DNA from: Linepithema humile
Taxonomy: Eukaryota; Arthropoda; Insecta; Hymenoptera; Formicidae
Reading direction: 5' to 3'
NCBI RefSeq assembly: GCF_040581485.1
Contig: NC_090128.1
Coordinates: 38,160,931 to 38,224,930 of the forward strand
DNA length: 64,000 bases
In this document: positions 55,509 through 64,000 of the stretch, piece by piece
Layout of the letters: each line of letters begins with the position of its first letter
How positions within the stretch are numbered: position 1 is the first letter of the stretch
The notes under the pieces: model-generated
What the model saw: the letters and a program-made list of their open reading frames with translations, nothing else
Databases searched by the model: none
What the model was told of the DNA's origin: nothing
Position numbers and translations under genes: made by a program

Positions 55509-58411
55509 GTTGTATTTTACCCTAATATTTAAAAGATTAATACTATTATCTATGAAAGAAAAAAAAAGAAAAATAGAAAAATGTTATTAAACTCATTCTT
55601 GATAGTAGCGATTTCACTTAATTGTTATTATGAGTCCTTTAGAAGTAAGTCTCACAATCAGTTGAATAAAAAGGAAAAATGGAAAAGTGAAAAACCGTGA
55701 AAATATTCGCAAGCCAGTGGCGATAAAGTACACTGTTCGATGTTGATTTTCCCAGGAATGTCGACGATAGCTTCCGCTTTCCATCGCTGGCAAAACGCGG
55801 TCTTCCCCTTCTATTCTTATCATTTTCTTCTTCCCTTGCGAAATATTTTGTAGATTGCGGAAGGCATTTCTTGCATTTTCCATATATGCCGACTCAGGGA
55901 AAATTTGATGGCGATATCGTTGAGGAATGAGGCTGCGGAGAAAAAAAAAAGGAAAAGAAGAAAAGGAAAGAAGATAGAATTTATTTCACGATACAAAACT
56001 AAGTTTTATCGGTACACAATACGTAATCGCACCCGGTAGATAACGTCAGTAGAAACGCCAAAATTGGAAAGCGATAGAAACGGTGAGATAGAGGGTAAGA
56101 GAATAATCCGAGACAAGGGAGAAAGAGAAGAAGGTGAATTGTACGATAATGAGACAGATATATCATAATTGGCAGCGATTTTACTTTGCTCGACGCCTTC
56201 GTCTGGGACGGATTATGGAGATGCCGACCGGATTCGCTCCACAAATAATTGCAATTACTCCGGAATCGGCGTAATCCCGCCGCTGCGTTGTTTCTCGCAC
56301 TTTGCCTTCGCACGCCGCGATTTAATGGTTTGCGCACGCATTAAGATTCAATCTTCGCACCTCGAATTAGCGCGTGTATCGCGATATGGTGGATTTCTCT
56401 CGCAGGGGCGCGACTCTGAAGTTTCCACGTAAGATGGGGAGCATCGTTGCCGTAATTAATATTCCCATGCGACATAATCGTCAATAAGCACTTTCTACAA
56501 TATAACAAAGTAAAATCCTCTAAATGACAATCACGCTGTACATTCGCACTTCCGGAAGCGGAAATTTGCCGTGCGAATAAAAACCGACGAAAATTTATGC
56601 GAACGCAGCAATCGCATATTTGCTCCCATTAATTTGTCAGCAGTCGCATCCCAGCGCTCGCTTGATCGACGGAAATCTTGTTTCGACTCTTCCGATCAGA
56701 TTTTCTCAGCGCGCGCATAACAATCGCACGATCGTCCGCCCGCGCGCACGCTGATTAGAATTGTTCCGGATTCGGAATGCATTCCCATTCCCATTTGGCG
56801 ATTGTTTCGCGATACGACCGATTTTAACGCGGGATTTTTCCGACGCGCATAAATCCTCGTTACTTAATAGTTTACGCGATCATTAAGAGATCCGATCTGA
56901 CCGCGCACGCCGCGAATTAATATGAGTATCGCGTTTTATTCGTAATTGTCCAGGTGCGATAAGGGACGGGGCAGGCTTTGCAATTAATTTTATATCTCGT
57001 TCCGTTCTTTTATTGCGATGCGTACAAAAGGACACCGCATGTCGCGCGCATGATTTGTGATCTCATCAATGCGAGCAAATTATACCCGCATCTCCGCAAT
57101 ATTAATTGATGGCGACTTCTTATTTGCTCTTCCAATCGCATTCCATGCCAGCACTGTTTCCAATTCGAGAGGCATTTATTATACTTCTGACATATGTTAA
57201 TTCCTTTGTCACAAAAGTAACAACAAAGAAATTTGCAGTCTTTTAATGAATACACGTATTATAAAAAATTGATTGATAAAATTACTTTAGGCAAATATAA
57301 AAATACAATTAATTTGAAAATTAATAATTAAGTCGCTAAAACTTTTGAAAATAAAACTAAGTTCGAGAATTTAAGAACTGGTAAAAATTATGCAAAGTTC
57401 AGAATTCCACTAAAAAAGGGCATGACAGGATTTGACGAAAAAGCTTCTTGCCTATGTCTTTTGCTTTTTAAATTTTAACTCAGTTACATATTTTATCTAC
57501 AAACCTGAAAATTGCAGAGTCGAGCGCTTAAAAACGCATATGGTGTGCATCTCGTAGAATAAATTACAATGCAATGATCGCACGCAATATTTCCCAGCGC
57601 TATCCACTAACTGTTAGCGATTTTTCCAACATCCTCACCGTTACCGAATTACGCACTCTCCATTTACTGTATTAATTGATACAGATCTCGCTTCCGCGCT
57701 TTCCGGTCGGATTCGCCGGCAAGAATACCACTAATTGAGCAGTTTCTGCTGCGCGTTACGCGATCACGATTACGCGAAATCGGAATAACTTCCATTCTCG
57801 TAGTTAATCGCGACCAGCTTCATGCACCGTGGTTTCTTTCGATCGCCGCGCCGAAACGCATCTACATAATGCCGTACGTCGTTCTTCCAGCGAATGCATC
57901 CGCAATGTAGCTCGAGCGTATTTTCCGCTCGAGATTCTTTCGCGCCTAACGTGCTCTATCGCGATGACAATGTAAAAATTAGAGTGCAAAGTCTTCACAA
58001 ATATACAAAAGAATAATAGCATTTCAAGAAGGATTACAATTACTCAGTAATTAAATAATAAACAATAAACAATTTATTTGTGCAATAATTTTGGATTATT
58101 TTTGGGAAAAAAAATTGTTGCAACTCTTTAATCAGATCAAATATAATAATAATAATAATAATTTTGGATTATTTTAACTTTATTCGCCTTATTTAATACT
58201 GATGTGAAAAATTAGAGCTTGTTATAATTATTCATCATAAAATCAGAGACGAAAGGATGTACCGGCTCGGTTCTGTTGTGATTAATTGCACATAAAAAGA
58301 ACACAGATTTTCCCAGATGTACGTTAATAGGTTAAGCGCCCTTCGCACCGCATGCACACGCTTTCACACGCGTATGCAGCGCATGGTACATGGGTGCTCA
58401 CGCGCGACGAT

Positions 58412-58442
58412 GACGGCGGCGGCGGCGGCGGCGGCGGCGGCG
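58412..58442. repeat. (GGC)n trinucleotide repeat
   Basis: Ten GGC units. The minus frame reads poly-Pro but has no protein context. Confidence 0.92.
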
Positions 58443-58484
58443 ACGGCCAGCAACCACGAAGCTTTACTTCCAAGTGATCGGGAA

Positions 58485-58528
58485 GGGCGATAACGATCGT
58501 GACCAATTTGTTTTCCGCGTGAAACGCC
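58485..58528 (+). repeat. Diverged local repeat, copy 1
   Basis: GATCGTGACCAATTTGTTTT with flanks recurs in the same orientation at 61181-61225, with few differences over about 44 bp. Confidence 0.7.
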
Positions 58529-58529
58529 T

Positions 58530-61070
58530 TCGAGATACAACGTTGCTGCAATTATGATAATGACGTTACGGTAAAAAGCACGACGGACGCGTGATTTATC
58601 GCGCTAAGCGTTCGTTCTCCGCCGCGGATCGAATCTCGCTTTCTGGCAAGGGCGCGATCTGTTGCGCGATTCACCCTCCCCTTCCCTCCGTTGCCGCACG
58701 ATCTGCGAGATCGCCACTTTTCTGCTGCGATTAGGTAATAAAAGGCTCGTACAACTGACGAATAGAATCCGTGCTCTTTCAACTTCTGTGAGAAGCAGCA
58801 GTCATTGCTTTGAATCGGTATTGCAGTATTGCTTATTTTTTAAATTCTCGACAAAAGTATTTCAGCATCGCTTTTACAAAAATTATGTCTAAAAAAACTG
58901 TTTTATTTATATTTTATTCATATTTTTAGGAATTATAATTGTATTAATACTATTATTATTATAATAATTGTAATTTTTAAATTTAATGAATAATTTTATT
59001 ACATAATATAATAATTATTATTATTAAAATATATTTTATCATTTAAACTGCTGTTTAAATAATTTTCCCAAAATTTAATTTTAATGTGGTCACACTTTTG
59101 GTTTAATTTGTAAAGAAAAATACATTTTTCTTTTATATATGTTTTTTAGAGTAATATGGTATAAATTAATAAATTCGATACAGATGCCATATGTGATTAT
59201 GATGTTTTAGACGAGCTCTAATTAGCAGCTTCCTCTTATTCAGTATGAGTTTTACGACTAATATAACTCTACGCCATTTTATCGTGCATGCGAAGGTAAG
59301 GATAAAGAATATTGCATATATTTCATAGAACTCTGACTCTTGTGGCCGCACCACTGTATGATCGCCGTTCTCTCTACATAGTGCGTTACAAAACGATAAT
59401 TATTACAGCGTAATGATAGTCATACACGATGCGGTCGAGCTTTAGCCTTTCTCTCCGCAATTGCAAATATACCTTACTCTTGTTTTTACATCTAACCATA
59501 AAGATTTGGAGTCTAATACTATTGTCCAATTTTAGATAAACGTTTATGAAATTAAGTTAAATAATAATTAATTAATTGATAAAATGTTTGAATGTTTTAT
59601 ATAATTTTATCAAAATTAATAAATTTATTAAAAAAAAAGTAGTTTGTGTGTATAGTATGTAAAAATGTAATTGTATGTATAAAGATATAATTATGCGTAA
59701 ATCTAAATATAAGCAATAAGCAGCAATAATTGATTGCAGCTATAATTAGCGCGGGCAATCGGCGATATATTTTTCTCGAGAAACAAATTGCCAATTGTTG
59801 GCATGTCGTGCGAATTATTCCAGCACTATTGCCATTGCGACAAGTGCATTACACATTGTTTTAACACATCTCAAACGTTCATATGTGAAATATCGCTTTG
59901 TCGCTGCCAAAGGCTCGGCTACGCTTTAATAATCGTAAGCGCTTTATGTATATATGCCCGCGCCGCGCGAGCCTTGTGTAAACAATTTTCGATGACTTCA
60001 CAGCAATATCACGGAATCTGTGGACCTCCGGTCGGGTACATGCAAAAATTAACCAGGCCGCTCTCAAAGGTAAAGTTAATTTCGGCGCAATATTTAATAA
60101 AAATATGTCGGGCAATGTTTACTGCAAACCGTTGTTATAACAAAAAGAAAAATGTATCGTTTAATTTCAAATTTAGCAAAACACACGCTTTAACTGAAAT
60201 AAACGCATTTTACGTGATTACTCAAAATGTTAATTTTGATATATAATTTCCCTCCATTTTCTTTACATCCGTTTATTACAGCGTTAAATTCGTCACCTTA
60301 CTTTCACCAAGTTTGGAATTAACGATGTGCAATATCTCGCGCCGTTAACATCGCGTAACTCGCTTGGTATAGCGTTACTCTATCACGCCGCTGCAAATTT
60401 ATGCATCGAACAAAGAAGTGTGAGGTAGCTGTTACGTGACTGATGGCGCGATACACCTTGTTGCGATGCTAAATCATGCTTAATGATTTCAATGATCGCA
60501 CCACGTTGAGGTGTCGCGGTATATTCTTGCCTGCTATTTGCATATCTCTGCATGCAACTTACACTTTGTAGCACTAAAATAAGAACACGGCAAAAAATTC
60601 TTTGAAAAAATAGACCACTCTGTGAAACTTCACTGCACGTGACATAAATGACAATAACAAGTACGTTTTTTTACAACAAATAAAGAAAATGAATGATAAT
60701 AAAGTTACATTCTTCATCGAGTGATAAATACACTGCACTTCCAGAATAAGGCGTAATTAAAAAAAAATTTGACGCTACAACATTTCGGGATAAAAGAGAA
60801 CGATTAATCATATTCTGCGTAAAGTGTCAATCAAACCTTTCATTAAGTATCATGACTTTATCATAAATATGATCTTTCGGCAATTATTCTCAAGGAGAAT
60901 CATACTGCCACAAGGCTGTCGCAAAATAACGTCTAATATTTTCACAAAGAAAAACATCAAGGCGAAACTATCGACGATCGCCATTATTTGCGACTGAACA
61001 ATCGACCCCGCTTCAATCGTTTAGATCTTTATTCGGCGAACACACGCAGCGCATCGCTGCTGTTATTTCA
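58530..61070. other. Host DNA without a supportable gene
   Basis: AT-rich DNA. The 152-codon frame at 59788-60246 has no recognised motif, and its first third overlaps a diverged copy of the local repeat family, so it is not called. Confidence 0.35.
59828..59925 (+). repeat. Diverged local repeat, copy 2
   Basis: It shares CATTGCGACAAGTGCAT, AATATCGCTTTGT and CTGCC, in order, with 61078-61156. Confidence 0.5.
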
Positions 61071-61077
61071 ATTCAGC

Positions 61078-61225
61078 GTCATTGCAACAAGTGCATCGGG
61101 CGCTGTTTAATCTATCTCTTGCGCGCGTATATATAAAATATTGCTTTGTAACTGCCGAGGGCCCGGATTTCGAACCAGGAGGGCGTTAATGATCGTGACC
61201 AATTTGTTTTCTGCCGTGAAACGCT
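61078..61225 (+). repeat. Diverged local repeat, copy 3 (longest)
   Basis: Its first half matches 59828-59925 and its second half matches 58485-58528, so it appears to be the full version of the unit. Confidence 0.55.
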
Positions 61226-61928
61226 TTCCCGCGGCGACTGCGACGAAATTTTTGTTCCTGCTACGCTCTCTGTGCCGCATATCGCGTTTCGCATGTGCGT
61301 GTGTAAGCACTAGGGTTCACAGCAAAGCGCGGTATACCCAACGAGCAGACAAAATTGCCATATTGTATTCCATATCGAAACATAAACATAAAAAATAATT
61401 GTATCGATTGTAACTCGTGTAGGAAATAGATAGAACAATATACAGGAAGAATACTAAGCACATCATATTATTGGTAATAAAAGGAGAGAAATTTTACATT
61501 GCCCTAAAGTATAAAAAATGGTAAGTTAAACATGAGTGTTTTATATGCAGTAGTAACGCAACGTGTGTAGGGATTTTGTTAACAAAAACTCAAATAACCA
61601 ATATTATTTTGTCACGAGTTCAGTCTACCGCTTTGAAGTATATCATGTTTTATTATACATGTATACTGGAGACCATATCAATATCACGACATATAATTAA
61701 TCAACTTTGTAACCTTATTCTTTCTAATTATACCCTTTTTTAATTAACTACATATTTCGTAGATCGTACATTTTTTTAAGTATTATATTTTTCACAATAA
61801 TTAGGTTATAAGATTGCACAAAATAATTATTAAAAATTATTCTATATATTACAATTATCGCATCCACTGATTATACCAGATATTATCGCGATGTCGAAAT
61901 AACGACGCTCTCGCTCGGTTGGAAATCC

Positions 61929-62013
61929 AGCTTCCGTCGAACTTTTTTTTCTTATTGTCCTCTACACATTTCCTTGGGCGACGATAAGAAAAAAAAAAAT
62001 CCAACGGAAGCTG
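61929..62013. repeat. Inverted repeat with A/T-run arms
   Basis: CAGCTTCCGT...TTTTTTTTCTTAT at 61929-61956 pairs with ATAAGAAAAAAAAAAATCC...ACGGAAGCTG at 61986-62013, giving a stem of about 25 bp and a 30-bp loop. Confidence 0.7.
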
Positions 62014-62836
62014 AAACATCTTCTTCTTGTGACCCACGATAGGCGACACATGAACCGAAGCCGGCACAAATTCCGGATGCATTTCTGTGGACGGGTGACA
62101 CACCTAAACGTATCGTTCAGATTCTAATCTCGAGGCCATTCAAGGCACACTCGTCTTATTTACAGACACCATAGTGGACACATCCTTCGACCAACTCCCG
62201 GAGGCAACCACGTAGGCTTGCCTACGTTGTGCTGGGTGTGGGCCGGTTGACAGTTTTATTACGACATAGTAGCTTACTTACCTGTAAATCATCATTTTTC
62301 GCTTACGCTGGCGGCACGTCGAGACGTGCGTTACGACACCTTTTTTTTTTTTTTGTTCCATCGACGCCTCGATGTCGTTTTTAAAAAATAAAAGCGCACG
62401 ATTTATGGGTGGCAATTTGCGTTTCGTATTGTGATTTGGATAAACGGAGAGTTCGAAGTTTGTGGAATTGGCATTTTTGCGATACAGAAGGTTTTTCCGT
62501 AAATCTAAAACGAGCGCAAACATCACTATTAACTATAATCGCTTTTAAATAATACATTATTCTACGATAAAAAAGGATATGTAAAAATTATTAAAATCTT
62601 TTATGGGAGAAAAAATTCAAAAAAAGATTACGTACTAATAAAACTGGCTTATATAGTGCTTCCCGAGTGACCGATTCAATTATATCGCATGGTAATAGCC
62701 ATGCGACAAATTTTCAATATCAAACGAGCTAGTGGGCCTCGCCAGCTTCCGTTACGTTTGATTTGTTACTCGAGCATCGAAGTACCGGAAGCGTTAATTT
62801 CCAGGCTGGAAGCGTTGATGTCATAATTTTTCAGCA

Positions 62837-62839
<3 letters not shown>

Positions 62840-62900
<61 letters not shown>

Positions 62901-62905
62901 TTCTC
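62840..62905. repeat. (CT)n microsatellite
   Basis: About 30 CT units with two TTT interruptions. Confidence 0.95.
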
Positions 62906-62909
62906 CCTC

Positions 62910-64000
62910 GAGGAGGGCAGTTTGCACTTCCTGAACGCGTCCAGGGCGGCTACCATCCATCCGTTCGACCTCCAGCGATCCTTTTTGCACCGGTAATAGG
63001 TGCGAAATTATATCCTTTCAAACGGCGAGGCTGTCCCTCGACCCACCCCGTATAATTTTCTGAGGACGAATCATCGTCGCTTCGCATTCCACTTTCTTTC
63101 TCCTTCTCGCTTTCTCGTTCTTTCTACCTCTTTGCGACTGCATCTCCTGCGAGATGTAGTCGCATATACAGCGGGATAAAAGGAAACGTGTTTTCGCTAT
63201 CTTAACGAATCCTCTCCATAGCGTTAAATTGCGGTAAACGTCGCACGCACCGAAAGCGCGATGGCACCGCGATGATCTTTTGATGACTGCTGAACTTGAA
63301 CAACAAATTTGTGTACACAGATATCGTTTCCCGCTACACACTCGCCGCGATATGCAGCCGAAAGCATGCCGAAGTGCAATCGCGAATAAACTTGTAGCAT
63401 AACTCGGATTATGTGCGTCATAATCATAAATCTTCTATATTATTAATTTTTCGGTATGCTATAACGAGATATTAACATTCGACCCTTGGCAATTTGTATT
63501 ATCCTTTCGGTAGTTACATTCAGTAGTTACATATCAACTCTCGTTTTGATAAAAATATATTTTATTCGGTGCTTTTTTGAAATATCTATATGATATTAAA
63601 TAGCGGTGTCGCACAGATACGCGAACATTAAGACCAGTGAGAAATGCCAAGTTTTCTAGTATTATCTAATTAATCGCTGATCTATAAAGCATTTTTAACA
63701 CTTATGTCAAAAATTGATCTAAAATAATGGATTCGCGCGTATTTATCGTTATTCTACTTCCATTTTCGATACACGACTACAGTTCCATTTCCAATGCAAA
63801 TCAACTCATGTTACAATTTGATCAAAAAAAAAAAGAGGAAACAAGTTCTACATACGAAATTTTTTCTGTTTTATATAAAACGTTTATTATCAACTGTTTT
63901 AGTTACTGTATCAATATTTTTTCGAAACATTTATAGAATGATAATAGTTAGTCCGAAAAATATCGGTAAAAAAAGAATCGACTCGTGGTTTTGGCAGTGC
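62910..64000. other. Host DNA without a supportable gene
   Basis: A CpG-rich patch to 63.4 kb is followed by AT-rich DNA to the window end. No motif-bearing frame is seen on either strand. Confidence 0.38.

Larger units (their letters stand above)
51740..58380. other. Host DNA without a supportable gene
   Basis: AT-rich DNA alternates with CpG-rich patches (52.1-52.4, 53.0-53.3, 54.1-54.7, 55.0-55.4 and 56.2-57.0 kb). Microsatellites inside are listed separately. No exon with recognisable protein similarity was found on either strand. Confidence 0.38.

Noticed and set aside
59788..60246. 152-codon plus-strand ORF with Cys/His near its start
   Set aside because: The Cys/His spacing fits no zinc-binding pattern, and part overlaps the local repeat family. 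The AT-rich tail is Lys/Asn/Phe-rich.
62766..62996. ORFs over the CT microsatellite
   Set aside because: They are dipeptide repeats produced by the microsatellite on each strand.
31384..64000. tRNA, rRNA or snRNA genes
   Set aside because: I looked for T-arm/B-box strings and conserved RNA blocks and found none with matching stems. A covariance-model scan would be decisive.

Overview
The window is eukaryotic and most likely insect, probably Hymenoptera (an ant is my best guess, not proven). The reasons are a split fatty acid synthase gene with short GT-AG introns, a dense mix of insect-type transposons (Ty3/gypsy, hAT, PIF/Harbinger-like, DD41D mariner, Tc1-like, Mutator-like ends), and a CpG-rich right half full of microsatellites. 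There is no bacterial gene organisation.

Left part (1-6.5 kb): the 5' half of a Ty3/gypsy retrotransposon on the minus strand (5' LTR 2665-3261, tRNA-Leu primer site, one gag-protease ORF running off the left edge). Its LTR abuts, with no gap, the coding sequence of a fatty acid synthase on the plus strand. Only the 3' end of that gene is present: ketoreductase, acyl carrier protein and thioesterase, in five exons with intact motifs.

6.5-12.7 kb: a run of smaller transposons. These are a decayed hAT element with a TTAA-flanked MITE inside its transposase, a 5'-truncated DD41D mariner with an intact transposase frame, two foldback elements that share one AGT target, an unclassified element with long terminal inverted repeats (TIRs), and a hAT-like MITE.

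12.5-24.1 kb: a nest that can be ordered from its target-site duplications (TSDs). A small TIR element (22048-24144) is the outer layer. Two nonautonomous Mutator-like elements with 9-bp TSDs lie in opposite orientation (12740-22038 and 22079-23587). The first was opened by a complete Ty3/gypsy element (13244-21151) with identical LTRs. That element was then hit three times: by a PIF/Harbinger-like element in its 3' LTR, by a solo LTR in integrase, and by a 149-bp MITE in protease.

24.5-31.4 kb: one 6.9-kb palindrome bounded by TA dinucleotides. Its arms are nearly identical over about 2 kb, and its centre holds two convergent Tc1-like DD35E transposase genes, one intact and one decayed. The arms also carry duplicated exon-like blocks of an unrecognised gene and hairpin units. 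This is the most unusual object in the window.

31.4-64 kb: apparently single-copy host DNA with no protein-coding exon I can support. It holds microsatellites, purine-rich tracts that may be untranslated first exons, a diverged local repeat family (58.5, 59.8 and 61.1 kb), and one weak candidate spliced ORF on the minus strand near 62 kb. It may be intergenic or a very long intron.
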